Shown here in pieces: positions 42,779 to 51,495 of a DNA stretch of 64,000 nucleotides. Location of the stretch: the NCBI RefSeq assembly GCF_016741815.1, contig NZ_JAERRJ010000006.1, positions 62,001 to 126,000 of the forward strand, read 5' to 3'. The DNA comes from Nocardia acididurans. GTDB taxonomy: Bacteria > Actinomycetota > Actinomycetes > Mycobacteriales > Mycobacteriaceae. A program made the translations under genes and the position numbers. The number at the start of each line of letters is the position of its first letter. Within the stretch, counting starts at the first letter, position 1. A model generated the notes under the pieces. That model worked only from the letters and a program-made list of their open reading frames with translations, searched no databases and was not told where the DNA came from.

Positions 42779-43390
42779 ATGCCCAAGAATGCCCTCTCCG
42801 CACTGAGTGACCCTGCCAGACGTAGCAAGGCGGTTGCCACCGCCCGCACCGTCGGCACCGCCGCCCTCGCCCTGGGCGTCTTCGGATCCATCATCACCGC
42901 CGCCGGCGCCGCCCAGGGCGACGTCAAGCCGGTGTCGCTGAAGCAGACCCTCGCCGCCACGGCCCCCATCACCGGGACCGTCGCCCCCGTCGCCGAGCAG
43001 GCCCCCGTGCCCGCTCCCATGCCGGAGCCGGTCGTCGAGGTGCCGCCCGCCCCGCCCGCGCCCGTCTACCCGGACAACCTGGACGGCTGGATCCGCCAGG
43101 CCCTGGACATCATGGCAGCGAAGGGCATCCCCGGCTCCTACGACGGCATCTACCGCAACATCATCCGCGAGTCCAGCGGCAACCCGCAGGCCATCAACCT
43201 GTACGACTCCAATGCCGCCATGGGCATCCCGTCCAAGGGCCTGCTGCAGGTCATCGACCCGACCTTCGCGGCGTACCACGTCGAGGGCACCCCGTTCGAC
43301 GTGTGGAACCCGGTCTCCAACATCGTGGCCGCCTGCAATTACGCGGCGCACCGCTACGGCTCCATGGACAACGTCAACAGCGCCTACTGA
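42779..43390 (+). CDS. Secreted lytic transglycosylase (SLT domain)
   Basis: A protein of 203 residues. An N-terminal signal/anchor (ATARTVGTAALALGVFGSI) is followed by a Pro/Val-rich linker (PVPAPMPEPVVEVPPAPPAP) of ~40 residues. The C-terminal ~110 residues form a compact SLT domain with catalytic Glu in IIRESSGNPQAIN and the downstream SKGLLQVIDPTFAAY. It would cleave peptidoglycan outside the membrane. Long structured leader upstream suggests RNA-level control. ATG at 42779 gives a proper signal peptide. Confidence 0.9.
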   Translation: MPKNALSALSDPARRSKAVATARTVGTAALALGVFGSIITAAGAAQGDVKPVSLKQTLAATAPITGTVAPVAEQAPVPAPMPEPVVEVPPAPPAPVYPDNLDGWIRQALDIMAAKGIPGSYDGIYRNIIRESSGNPQAINLYDSNAAMGIPSKGLLQVIDPTFAAYHVEGTPFDVWNPVSNIVAACNYAAHRYGSMDNVNSAY

Positions 43391-43574
43391 GCGTCTCCGG
43401 GCAGTGCTCGGATTGATCTCTGGCAAATAGCAAGCACCCGAATTGGCAACTTTTTCGCAAACTGCCGGTTCGGGTGTTCGCATAGGGGTATAAACCCGCT
43501 TGAAGTAGTTCTGTGCAGTGCTGCGCAGTTCCGGCACACGGCCGGAAACCGCGGATAGCGAAGGGACCGGGTTC

Positions 43575-44534
43575 ATGGGCACCTCGAGTTTTCTGGCTAT
43601 CGACATCCAAGAGGGACTCTCGGCCGCGTGGAGCAACATCGCCACGTTCGTGCCGAAGTTCGTCGGCTTCCTCGCCATCCTGCTCATCGGCTGGATGGTC
43701 GCGAAAATCGTTGCGCGCGTAGTCACTCAGCTGCTGAACCGGGTCGGCTTCGATCGGCTGGTCGAGCGCGGCGGCATCAAGGAGATGCTGGCGCGCGGAC
43801 GCTACGACGCCACCGGCATCATCGCGAAACTCGCCTACTACGCGGTCCTGCTGCTCACCCTGCAGCTCGGCTTCGGCGTCTTCGGGCCGAACCCGATCAG
43901 CACCATGCTCAACGGCATCGTGGCCTGGCTGCCGCGGCTGGCCGTGGCCATCGTCATCGTCTGCATCGCGGGCGCCATCGCGCGCGTGGTGATGGACATG
44001 ATCGCGAACATGCTCAGCGGGCTGTCCTACGGGCGCATGATGGGACGCATTGCGGCCGTGTTCATCTGGGGCGTCGGCATCATCGCCGCGCTCAATCAGA
44101 TCGGGGTCGGCACCTCGGTCACCATGCCCATCCTCATCACCGTGCTCGCGGTCATCGGCGGCGTGCTCGTCGTGGGTGTGGGCGGCGGCCTGATCCGGCC
44201 CATGCAGCAGCGCTGGGAAGGCTGGCTGGAAACCATCGAGAGCGAGATGCCCGAGGTGAAGGGGCACGCCGAGGCGTACCAGCGCGGCCGCGAGGACGCC
44301 GTCCGGCAGCGCGAGGCCCAGCAGCAGGCCATGATGGCGCAGCAACAGCAGGCCATGATGCGGCAGCAGGCCATGGCGGGCGGGCAGATGCCGCCCGGAA
44401 AGTGGGCCGAGCGGCCCGTGCCGCCCGGATACGGCCAGGCCGGTTACGGGCAGCAGATGCCCGGGCAGGGCGGCCAGGCACCCGGACAAGCTGGACAGCC
44501 CCCGAATCCCGGCAACAACCCGGGGATGCTGTAG
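43575..44534 (+). CDS. Mechanosensitive-channel-like TM-helix protein
   Basis: A membrane protein of 319 residues. It has an N-terminal helix (FLAILLIGWMVAKIVARVV) and about four more, with the repeated TM_helix pattern GWMVAKIVARVVTQLLNRVG found in MscS-related proteins. It lacks a recognisable full MscS beta domain. The C-terminal ~100 residues are Gln/Met/Gly/Pro-rich (QQQAMMAQQQQ, PGQGGQAPGQ), predicted disordered and cytoplasmic. Role in osmotic response is inferred. ATG at 43575 follows GAAGGGA. Confidence 0.87.
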   Translation: MGTSSFLAIDIQEGLSAAWSNIATFVPKFVGFLAILLIGWMVAKIVARVVTQLLNRVGFDRLVERGGIKEMLARGRYDATGIIAKLAYYAVLLLTLQLGFGVFGPNPISTMLNGIVAWLPRLAVAIVIVCIAGAIARVVMDMIANMLSGLSYGRMMGRIAAVFIWGVGIIAALNQIGVGTSVTMPILITVLAVIGGVLVVGVGGGLIRPMQQRWEGWLETIESEMPEVKGHAEAYQRGREDAVRQREAQQQAMMAQQQQAMMRQQAMAGGQMPPGKWAERPVPPGYGQAGYGQQMPGQGGQAPGQAGQPPNPGNNPGML

Positions 44535-44576
44535 CAAACCCTCGCAGCGGATGTCTCCGGACCGTCCCGTGAAGCC

Positions 44577-44609
44577 GAAACGGCCCGCGCACCGTGCGCG
44601 GGCCGTTTC
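44577..44609. terminator. Bidirectional terminator, 15-bp perfect arms
   Basis: GAAACGGCCCGCGCA and TGCGCGGGCCGTTTC enclose CCG; both flanks read AAA/TTT outward. It separates the converging channel-like and DUF6401-like genes. Confidence 0.88.
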
Positions 44610-44629
44610 TCATGCGTCCGTGGCCGAGT

Positions 44630-44968
44630 TCATTCCGTGCGGGCGAGGGCGCACACGGCGGCGAGCCGGAGGTGGATCCAGTCGGCGTAGCGCCAGTCGT
44701 CCGGTTCGGCCGGGAGCGGAATGTCCAAGTCGTGCAGATCCTCCAGCACGCCGCGGGCATATCCCGCCAGCAGCACGCTGGTCGGCACCATGGCCGAATT
44801 GCGTACTCCCGCATCGAGAATGTCCCGCACTGCCGCCGCATGCTGATCGATCTCCGCCGACAGCGCCGGGAACTCCTCGGCAGCGAGCCGGGCGGGGGCT
44901 CCATGCGTGCGGTTCAGGCGGGTCAAGGTCTTTCGCGCCGAAACGACGAGCAACGCGGAGCCGAACAC
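44630..44968 (-). CDS. Small hypothetical protein, possibly DUF6401
   Basis: A soluble helical protein of 112 residues. The pattern EIDQHAAAVRDILDAG, then LLAGYARGVLEDL, then DWIHLRLAAVCALAR resembles DUF6401 (actinobacterial proteins sometimes listed with natural-product biosynthesis). I rate this as likely but not certain. GTG start lacks a strong ribosome site. No biosynthetic cluster is adjacent. Confidence 0.65.
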   Translation of the reverse strand: MFGSALLVVSARKTLTRLNRTHGAPARLAAEEFPALSAEIDQHAAAVRDILDAGVRNSAMVPTSVLLAGYARGVLEDLHDLDIPLPAEPDDWRYADWIHLRLAAVCALARTE

Positions 44969-45070
44969 CGGCTCATGCTAGCAATCACCCGGCACCCACG
45001 CGGCGGCTGTGAGATATCGCGCACACGCGCGCGCAGCGGTATGCCTCGAAACTCTCAGCGGTCCGCTTCC

Positions 45071-45098
45071 CGCTGCTCAGCGGAATGTCTGAGCAGCG
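45071..45098. terminator. Terminator after the acyl-CoA dehydrogenase
   Basis: CGCTGCTCAG and CTGAGCAGCG form 10-bp perfect arms around an 8-nt loop, directly after the minus-strand stop codon. Confidence 0.65.
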
Positions 45099-46274
45099 TC
45101 AGCGGAAGGCTTTGGAACCGGTCAGCGCCTCGCCCAGCACCAGCTGATGCACCTCGGCCGTGCCCTCGTAGGTGAGCACCGACTCCAGGTTGTTGGCGTG
45201 CCGCAGCACCGGGTACTCGAGGGTGATGCCGTTCGCGCCGAGAATGGTCCGGCATTCCCGCGCGATGGCGATGGCCTCGCGGGTGCTGTTCAGCTTGCCC
45301 GCGCTCACCTGTTCGCCGCGCAGTTCGCCGCGATCCTTCAACCGGCCCAGGTGCAGGGCCAGCAGCTGACCCTTGCCGAGCTCCACCGCCATATCCGCCA
45401 GCTTGGCCTGGGTGAGCTGGTAGGCGGCCAGCGGCTTGTCGAACACCTCGCGGGTCTTCGCGTAATCGATTGCGGCGGTGAGACAGTCACGCGCCGCACC
45501 GAGCGCGCCGAAGATGATCCCGAACCGGGCCTCGCTCAAACATCCCAGCGGAGCGGTCAATCCGCGCCCGTTGGGCAGCATCGCGTCCGCGGGCAGCCGC
45601 ACCCCGTCCAGTGACAGCTCGGCCGTGATCGAAGCCCGCAGCGACAACTTGTGATGCATCTCCCGAGCACTGAATCCCGGTGTGTCCGTGGGCACTACGA
45701 ACCCGCGAATCACCTGCTTCTCACCTTCGAGGGTCTGCGCCCACACGATCGCCACATCCGCCACGGACCCGTTGGTGATCCACATCTTCGACCCGTCGAG
45801 GATCCAGTCGTCGCCGTCCCGCTTCGCCCGGGTGCGCATCCCGCCCGGATTCGATCCGAAGTCCGGTTCGGTCAGTCCGAAGCAGCCGATCAGCCGGCCG
45901 GCGGCCATCTCCGGCAGCCACCGCTGCTTCTGCTCCTCCGAGCCGTACTTGTGGATCGCGGTCATGGCCAGCGACCCCTGCACCGAAACCAGCGACCGCA
46001 CACCGGAATCCACGGCCTCCACCTCCATGCAGGCCAGCCCGTACGCGGTAGCCGAGGTGCCCGCGCAGCCGTACCCCTCCAGATGCATCCCCAGCAGTCC
46101 CAGCTTCCCCAGCTCGGGCGCGATCTCCCGCACCGGGAACGTTCCCGCCTCGAACCACTCCGCCACATGCGGCCGCAACCGCTCCGCCCCGAACGCGCGC
46201 ACGGTATCGCGGATGGCCTTCTCCTCCTCGGAGAGCAGCGAGTCGATTGCGAAGAGTTCATCAACGGTGACCAT
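45099..46274 (-). CDS. Acyl-CoA dehydrogenase, glutaryl-CoA dehydrogenase-like
   Basis: A protein of 391 residues. FAD/substrate motifs include GCFGLTEPDFGSNPGGMRTRA and WITNGSVADVAIVWA. The catalytic base is Glu370 in YEGTAEVHQLVLG. The segment RFGIIFGALGAARDCL and the EGT context point to the glutaryl-CoA dehydrogenase subgroup (like mycobacterial FadE7), which oxidises and decarboxylates glutaryl-CoA in lysine/tryptophan breakdown. Other acyl-CoA substrates are possible. It is divergent from metB. Confidence 0.9.
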   Translation of the reverse strand: MVTVDELFAIDSLLSEEEKAIRDTVRAFGAERLRPHVAEWFEAGTFPVREIAPELGKLGLLGMHLEGYGCAGTSATAYGLACMEVEAVDSGVRSLVSVQGSLAMTAIHKYGSEEQKQRWLPEMAAGRLIGCFGLTEPDFGSNPGGMRTRAKRDGDDWILDGSKMWITNGSVADVAIVWAQTLEGEKQVIRGFVVPTDTPGFSAREMHHKLSLRASITAELSLDGVRLPADAMLPNGRGLTAPLGCLSEARFGIIFGALGAARDCLTAAIDYAKTREVFDKPLAAYQLTQAKLADMAVELGKGQLLALHLGRLKDRGELRGEQVSAGKLNSTREAIAIARECRTILGANGITLEYPVLRHANNLESVLTYEGTAEVHQLVLGEALTGSKAFR

Positions 46275-46373
46275 GGCCTCACCCTAGGAGCAGGCGGTCA
46301 CCGCGACAACGACCGAGGGTGAGGTTCCACACCGCGAATTCATAGCGATTTCGCCGGGCAATAGACTCGGGCC

Positions 46374-47519
46374 ATGAGCGATCAGCTGGGTTTCTCCACA
46401 CGGGCCGTGCACGCCGGGTTCGATCCCGACCCTCAGACCGGTGCGGTGAACGTGCCCATCTACGCGAGTTCGACGTTCGCCCAGGACGGGGTGGGCGGTA
46501 TGCGGGGTGGCTACGAGTACGCCCGCACCGGTAACCCGACCCGCACCGCGCTGGAAGCCAATCTGGCGGCGCTCGAATCGGGTACGTACGGGCGCGCATT
46601 CGCCTCCGGCATGGCGGCCACCGACTGTGCGCTGCGCGCCAACCTGCGTCCCGGCGACCACCTGGTGATCCCGAACGACGCGTACGGCGGCACCTTCCGG
46701 CTGATCGACAAGGTCTTCACGCAGTGGGGGATCGAGTACTCGGTGGCGGCGGTCAACGACGCCGACGAGCTGGCGAAGGCCATGCGGCCCAATACCAAGC
46801 TGGTGTGGATCGAGACGCCGACCAACCCGCTGCTGAACGTCGGTGACATCGCGGCCATCGCGGACGTCGCGCACCGGGGCGGCGCGAAGCTGGTGGTGGA
46901 CAACACCTTCGCCTCGCCGTACCTGCAGCAGCCGCTGCTGCTGGGCGCGGACATCGTGATCCACTCGACCACCAAGTACATCGGCGGTCACTCGGACGTG
47001 GTCGGCGGCGCGCTCATCACCAACGATCAGGACCTCGACGCCAAATTCGCCTTCCTGCAGAACGGGGCGGGCGCGGTCCCCGGCCCGATGGACGCCTTCC
47101 TCACCCTGCGCGGCATCAAAACCCTCGCCCTGCGCATGGACCGCCACTGCGACAACGCCGAGACCATCGCCGAGTTCCTCTCGAACCACCCGAAGATCGC
47201 CCAGGTCATCTACCCCGGCCTTCCGGAACACCCCGGCCACACCACCGCCCAGAAGCAGATGCGGCGCTTCGGCGGCATGATCTCGGTCCGCGTCCACGGC
47301 GGCAAGGAAGCGGCCCTCGACTTCTGCGCCCGCACCAAGCTCTTCACCCTCGCCGAATCCCTCGGCGGCGTGGAGTCCCTGATCGAGCACCCGGGCGCGA
47401 TGACCCACGCCTCCACCGCCGGCTCCGCCCTCGAGGTCCCCGCCGACCTCGTCCGCCTCTCGGTGGGCATCGAGGACATCAGCGACCTCCTCGCCGACCT
47501 GGAGCAGGCACTGTCCTAA
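46374..47519 (+). CDS. metB: Cystathionine gamma-synthase
   Basis: A fold-I PLP enzyme of 381 residues. The N-terminus TRAVHAGFDPDPQTGAVNVP, the substrate segment YEYARTGNPTRTALE, and the PLP lysine in HSTTKYIGGHSD (Lys201) identify the Cys/Met-metabolism family. The C-terminus SLGGVESLIEHPGAMTHAS is typical. It joins acylated homoserine with cysteine, feeding methionine synthesis; gamma-lyase activity is possible. Matches Rv1079 in order relative to greA and mca. Confidence 0.93.
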   Translation: MSDQLGFSTRAVHAGFDPDPQTGAVNVPIYASSTFAQDGVGGMRGGYEYARTGNPTRTALEANLAALESGTYGRAFASGMAATDCALRANLRPGDHLVIPNDAYGGTFRLIDKVFTQWGIEYSVAAVNDADELAKAMRPNTKLVWIETPTNPLLNVGDIAAIADVAHRGGAKLVVDNTFASPYLQQPLLLGADIVIHSTTKYIGGHSDVVGGALITNDQDLDAKFAFLQNGAGAVPGPMDAFLTLRGIKTLALRMDRHCDNAETIAEFLSNHPKIAQVIYPGLPEHPGHTTAQKQMRRFGGMISVRVHGGKEAALDFCARTKLFTLAESLGGVESLIEHPGAMTHASTAGSALEVPADLVRLSVGIEDISDLLADLEQALS

Positions 47520-47529
47520 CTCTCAGGAG

Positions 47530-47597
47530 GGCTCTCAGGGGCTCCGCCCCCGAACCCCCGAAAACGGCTCTCAGGGGCTCCGCCCCCGGACCCCCGA
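47530..47597 (+). repeat. Two copies of the dispersed 32-bp element
   Basis: Units 47530-47561 and 47566-47597 are GGCTCTCAGGGGCTCCGCCC-type repeats differing at one base, starting 10 bp after the metB stop. The same unit lies after the Bax-inhibitor gene at 25494. Confidence 0.7.
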
Positions 47598-47602
47598 CAA
47601 CA

Positions 47603-47637
47603 AGAAGCGCCGCACCGGAATCCGGTGCGGCGCTTCT
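47603..47637. terminator. Bidirectional terminator, 16-bp perfect arms
   Basis: AGAAGCGCCGCACCGG and CCGGTGCGGCGCTTCT enclose AAT, followed by GTTATG. It separates metB from the converging greA. The ~140 bp that follow show no gene. Confidence 0.88.
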
Positions 47638-47780
47638 GTTATGAACGGTGACAACTGATTTCGTTCGGTCCGGGTAACTCACCGGGGACGTCCGAAATCG
47701 GTGTCGTGCTTGACCGCACCACGCGTGCACAGCGTTTACGGCTCTTGGCCGGGCGCTGAAGTCGCGGGGAGGCGGGACAG

Positions 47781-48272
47781 TCAGCTGTGGTACGGCTCCG
47801 CGCTGACCAGCGTCACCTTCATGGTGTTGCCGTTGGGCAGGGTGTATTCACGGGTTTCGCCGACCTTGGCGTCGATGAGGGCTCCGCCCAGGGGGGAGTT
47901 GGGGGAGTAGGTTTCCAGGTCGGCGCGGCCGAGGCCCTCTTCGCGGGTGGCGATGAGGAAGGTTTCGGTGTCGGTTTCATCGCCGTCGTAATAGACCTTG
48001 ACGACGGAGCCGGGCAGCGCGACGCCGGATTTGGTCGGCGCGATGCCGACCTTGGCGTTGTTGAGTAGTTCCTGCAGCTGGCGGATGCGCGCCTCCTGCT
48101 GGCCCTGCTCTTCGCGTGCCGCGTGGTAGCCGCCGTTCTCCTTGAGATCGCCTTCTTCGCGACGCTCGTTGATCTCGGCCGCGATGACCGGACGGTTGGC
48201 GATGAGCGCGTCGAGTTCGCCCTTGAGCCTCTCGTGCGACTCCGGTGTCAGCCAGGTCACTGTCTCAGTCAT
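47781..48272 (-). CDS. greA: Transcription elongation factor GreA
   Basis: A protein of 163 residues, the normal GreA length. The N-terminal coiled coil (residues ~10-80) carries the acidic tip [22 protein letters not shown] that reaches the RNA polymerase active site. The C-terminal FKBP-like domain is [28 protein letters not shown]. It rescues backtracked polymerase by stimulating transcript cleavage. The 248-bp stretch upstream, toward the DUF4307 gene, has no coding gene and an AT-rich TAAAAT at about 48472 that may be part of its promoter. Confidence 0.95.
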   Translation of the reverse strand: MTETVTWLTPESHERLKGELDALIANRPVIAAEINERREEGDLKENGGYHAAREEQGQQEARIRQLQELLNNAKVGIAPTKSGVALPGSVVKVYYDGDETDTETFLIATREEGLGRADLETYSPNSPLGGALIDAKVGETREYTLPNGNTMKVTLVSAEPYHS

Positions 48273-48520
48273 CTTCGATCACTCCCTAGTAGTTGTCCCC
48301 GGCAAGCCGGGATTCCCTGATTTCCGCCGCCCAACCCTCTCCGTGGAGAAGGCATGGCGGCAGTGGACGGCTAGAGCGATCCTGGGGGAGAATCCCGACA
48401 GCACCTGCCGCCAATGCAAGCAAACACGGCTCCGAACCCCGGAACCGTGTATCGCGTCATTTTAGCACGATTTGCAAAGATGCAGGTAGAAGCATCAAAG
48501 CGGGTTGCGTACCGGACTTT

Positions 48521-48994
48521 TCACCCGGCGCGGAGGTAGGCCGGAACCTTGTCGCTACACCCGTAGATGTTGGCCGCTCCGGCGCGCTCTGTGGTGCGCA
48601 ACCGTGTTGTGAGACGGACAGTTCCGCTGTCGGATGCCGGGATGAGAACTTCACGGCGGCCGACCTCGGTGCTGTCACCGGTCAGGGCTCGAACGTAGCA
48701 GACGATGGGTTTGCCGGGATCCTGGCGGGTGACCTTGAAGTCCACGTCCACGGTCGAATCGTCGACGACGGTGTAGCCGAGGCGTTCCGGTTCGATGTCC
48801 TTGGGCCCGTAGGTGCGGTAGCCGAGGAAGGCGACCACGACTCCGGCGGCGATGACGAACACTCCCAGGGCGTAGGGCAGCCAGCGTGGCGTCTTGCGCC
48901 GCGAGATTCCGTACCGGTCGGCCGGCCTTTCACTGCGGCCGCCGGCCGAAGTGAGGCGCGCTGTGTCCTCGGTTCGCTCGCTGCGCTCGCTCAC
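48521..48994 (-). CDS. DUF4307 membrane protein (Rv1081c-like)
   Basis: A protein of 157 residues. A cytoplasmic N-terminus (SERSERTEDTARLTS..PADRYGI) leads to one membrane helix (LPYALGVFVIAAGVVVAFLGY) and an extracytoplasmic beta-rich domain (LGYTVVDDSTVDVDFKVTRQ) matching DUF4307. Two Cys are present (IVCYVRAL, IYGCSD). Position between greA and mca matches Rv1081c. The GTG start lies in a GTGAGCGAGCGCAGCGAGCG repeat, preceded by GGGAG. Confidence 0.88.
   Translation of the reverse strand: MSERSERTEDTARLTSAGGRSERPADRYGISRRKTPRWLPYALGVFVIAAGVVVAFLGYRTYGPKDIEPERLGYTVVDDSTVDVDFKVTRQDPGKPIVCYVRALTGDSTEVGRREVLIPASDSGTVRLTTRLRTTERAGAANIYGCSDKVPAYLRAG
48971..48994. repeat. Gene-start GAGCGAGCGCAGCGAGC repeat
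   Basis: The first codons of the DUF4307 gene read GTGAGCGAGCGCAGCGAGCG on the minus strand, a quasi-palindrome that encodes Ser-Glu-Arg-Ser-Glu-Arg. The same string is common at start regions of mycobacterial and nocardial genes from general knowledge; only one copy is visible here. Confidence 0.5.
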
Positions 48995-49130
48995 GGCTGG
49001 ACGCTCCCGGGGGGTAGGTCGGAACAAATGTCGGTCGGATGGAACTATAGGGAAGGAGATCGGACACCCCCTGCCCGGAGTCGGCGGAGAGCGATGAGGT
49101 GAACACTGTGATCGGTGAGGTGAACGAGAA

Positions 49131-50030
49131 GTGAGTGGTCTTCGCCTCATGGCGGTACACGCGCACCCCGACGACGAATCCAGCAAGGGCGCGGCGACGA
49201 CCGCCCGCTACGCGGCCGAGGGAAACGAGGTCCTCGTCGTCACCCTGACCGGTGGCGAACGCGGCGACATCCTCAACCCCGCCATGGACGTCCCCGGCAT
49301 CAAGGACCGCATCACCGAGGTCCGGCGCGAGGAGATGGCCGCGGCCGCCGCCGCGCTCGGTGTCGAGCAGCTGTGGCTCGGCTACACCGATTCCGGCCTG
49401 CCCGAAGGTGATCCGCTGCCGCCCCTACCCGAGGGCAGCTTCGCGCTGGTGCCCCTGGAGGAGGCCACCGAGGCGCTGGTGAAGGTGGTGCGCGAGTTCA
49501 AGCCGCACGTCATCACCACCTACGACGAGATGGGCGGGTACCCCCACCCCGACCACATCATGTGCCACAAGGTGTCCGTCGCGGCCTACGAGGCCGCGGG
49601 CGATCCGGAGCAGTTCCCCGACGCGGGCGAACCCTGGACCCCCTCGAAGCTCTACTACAACCACGGTTTCAGCCTGACCCGGCTCGAGGTGTTCGCCGAT
49701 GAGTACGCCCGCATCGGCGAACCGTTCCCCATGCAGGAGTGGATGGACCGCATGCGCAAGTACGCGGCCGAACGCGGTGACGTCATGTCCCGGGTGACCA
49801 CCCAGGTGGAATGCGCCAAATACTTCCCGCAGCGTGACGACGCCCTGCGCGCGCACGCCACCCAGATCGACCCCAACGGCGCCTTCTTCGCCATTCCGAC
49901 GGAGATGCAGCAGAAGCTGTGGCCCACCGAGGAATTCGAGCTGGCCAAGACCCGGGTGCGCACCGCCATCCCGGAGACCGACCTGTTCGCGGGAATCGAC
50001 GACGCCGACACCGAGGACCCCGACCGATGA
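49131..50030 (+). CDS. mca: Mycothiol S-conjugate amidase
   Basis: A protein of 299 residues of the LmbE/PIG-L metallo-deacetylase family. The zinc motif [10 protein letters not shown] is at residues ~9-17 with the second metal His in [12 protein letters not shown] (~140). The sequence [17 protein letters not shown] is typical of Mca rather than MshB. It hydrolyses mycothiol conjugates to mercapturic acids in detoxification. GTG follows GAGAA. The stop overlaps the next gene by four bases. Confidence 0.94.
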   Translation: MSGLRLMAVHAHPDDESSKGAATTARYAAEGNEVLVVTLTGGERGDILNPAMDVPGIKDRITEVRREEMAAAAAALGVEQLWLGYTDSGLPEGDPLPPLPEGSFALVPLEEATEALVKVVREFKPHVITTYDEMGGYPHPDHIMCHKVSVAAYEAAGDPEQFPDAGEPWTPSKLYYNHGFSLTRLEVFADEYARIGEPFPMQEWMDRMRKYAAERGDVMSRVTTQVECAKYFPQRDDALRAHATQIDPNGAFFAIPTEMQQKLWPTEEFELAKTRVRTAIPETDLFAGIDDADTEDPDR

Positions 50031-50305
50031 TCCTGACCCTGCTCGCCCAAGGTTCCCCGACCAACCCGACCGGACCCGAGTTCGGCAAGGCGTCACCCCT
50101 GGGCCTCGTCATCGTCCTGCTCCTGCTGGCCGGCACCGTGCTGCTCATCCGCAATATGAACAAGCACATCAAGAACCTGCCCGCCACCTTCTCCCCGGAG
50201 AATCCGGAGCCGGATCAGGAAGCCGACGAGGGCACCGAGCACGGCATCACCACGCGGGACAGGGAGGATGCCCCGAAGCCGGAATCCTCCGAGAGTTCCG
50301 CCTGA
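50027..50305 (+). CDS. Small single-helix membrane protein (Rv1083-like)
   Basis: A protein of 92 residues. A short extracytoplasmic N-terminus ([14 protein letters not shown]) is followed by one membrane helix ([20 protein letters not shown]) and an acidic cytoplasmic tail. Its ATGA overlap with mca matches the mca-Rv1083 arrangement of mycobacteria. Function is unknown; it may be an accessory of mycothiol or envelope metabolism by association only. Confidence 0.85.
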   Translation: MILTLLAQGSPTNPTGPEFGKASPLGLVIVLLLLAGTVLLIRNMNKHIKNLPATFSPENPEPDQEADEGTEHGITTRDREDAPKPESSESSA

Positions 50306-50310
50306 CTTTC

Positions 50311-50356
50311 CGAACGCCACGACCCCGGTCCGCACGGACCGGGGTCGTGGCGTTCG
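50311..50356. terminator. 46-bp hairpin with 22-bp perfect arms
   Basis: Arms 50311-50332 and 50335-50356 are perfect complements around CA, just after the small membrane protein gene. This is the longest perfect inverted repeat I found in the window. It has no T-run. Confidence 0.8.
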
Positions 50357-50429
50357 GTGTGGTGCACAATTCTGGACGCAACTGTCTGTGACACTGTAGT
50401 TTGCGTACGGATGGGAGGTGGTGTGCGCG

Positions 50430-51482
50430 ATGGTTGCTGTGGCCCGTGCGGCGACACTGCGGGGATTCCGGGAACTGGCCGGTGAGCTCGGCGCCGACGG
50501 TACGGCGCTGCTGCGCGGATTCGATATCACCCCGGCCGCCCCGGACAGCGACGACGCCATGATCTCCGCGGAGGCCATCGGCCGATTGCTGGAGGCGGCC
50601 GCCGTCGAACTGCGCTGTCCGGATCTGGGTCTGCGGCTGGCCGCCCGGCAGGACGCCACCGCGCTCGGCCCGCTCGCCGTGGCCGTCGCCAATGCCGCGA
50701 CCGCCGGTGACGCCATCACCTGTGCCTCGCGTTTCCTGTTCACCCATCACACCGGAATCTCGGTCGCGGTCGTGGACGATCCGGAGGGGCGGCCCGGGGT
50801 GGTCGGGCTGCACTATCGAGATCCGGGCGAGGCCACCGGATTCGGCCAGGCGATCGATCTGGCGGCGGGCATCATCCACCGCTTCCTGCGGCACGGGCTC
50901 GGTGACGAGTACGGGCTGCTGTCGGTTCATCTGCCGCATGCCGCGCTCGCTCCGGCCGCGAGCTATCGCGAATACTTCGGGTGCGAGGTGCGATTCGACA
51001 CCCCCACCACGGTGTTCCGGCTGCCCGCGGATCTGCCCGATCGCCCGGTGCCGGGCAGCAGTGCCATGCTGCGCACGCTGGCCATGGACTATCTGACCAA
51101 GAATTTCCCGGACCTGGGCCAGACCATGGTGGCCAGGGTGCGGTTGGCCATCGATCGCATCCGGCTCGACGCAAGTACCGACATCCATCGGATCGCGCAC
51201 CTGTTGTCGCTGCCGGAGCGCACTCTCGCCGACGCGCTGGTCGCTGAGGGAACGACTTTCGCCGAGGTGCTCGACGCCGCGCGCCGCGATACCGCGCACC
51301 GGTTGCTGCGTGATACGGATCTGTCGATGGCGCAGATCACGGCGGTGGTCGGGCTGGGTGATCAGTCCGCGCTCACCAAGGCGGTGCGGCGCTGGTTCGG
51401 TGTGACCCCGCTGCAAGTGCGGAGCAGTGCGCGGGAGCGGCGCGGCGACCGCCGCCCCCGGCGCACTGTCGTGCCGGGCTGA
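50430..51482 (+). CDS. AraC family regulator (Arabinose_bd/OruR type)
   Basis: A regulator of 350 residues. The N-terminal effector domain (residues ~1-230) has the pattern LRLAARQDATALGPLAVAVANA and LPHAALAP, as in OruR/Arabinose_bd proteins. The C-terminal AraC helix-turn-helix includes IAHLLSLPERTLADALVAEG and ITAVVGLGDQSALTKAVRRW. It is a paralogue of the AraC gene at 53.7 kb; both flank a secreted hydrolase. ATG at 50430 follows GGGAGG with an 11-bp gap. Confidence 0.9.
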   Translation: MVAVARAATLRGFRELAGELGADGTALLRGFDITPAAPDSDDAMISAEAIGRLLEAAAVELRCPDLGLRLAARQDATALGPLAVAVANAATAGDAITCASRFLFTHHTGISVAVVDDPEGRPGVVGLHYRDPGEATGFGQAIDLAAGIIHRFLRHGLGDEYGLLSVHLPHAALAPAASYREYFGCEVRFDTPTTVFRLPADLPDRPVPGSSAMLRTLAMDYLTKNFPDLGQTMVARVRLAIDRIRLDASTDIHRIAHLLSLPERTLADALVAEGTTFAEVLDAARRDTAHRLLRDTDLSMAQITAVVGLGDQSALTKAVRRWFGVTPLQVRSSARERRGDRRPRRTVVPG

Positions 51483-51495
51483 GAAGCCGCCCGGA

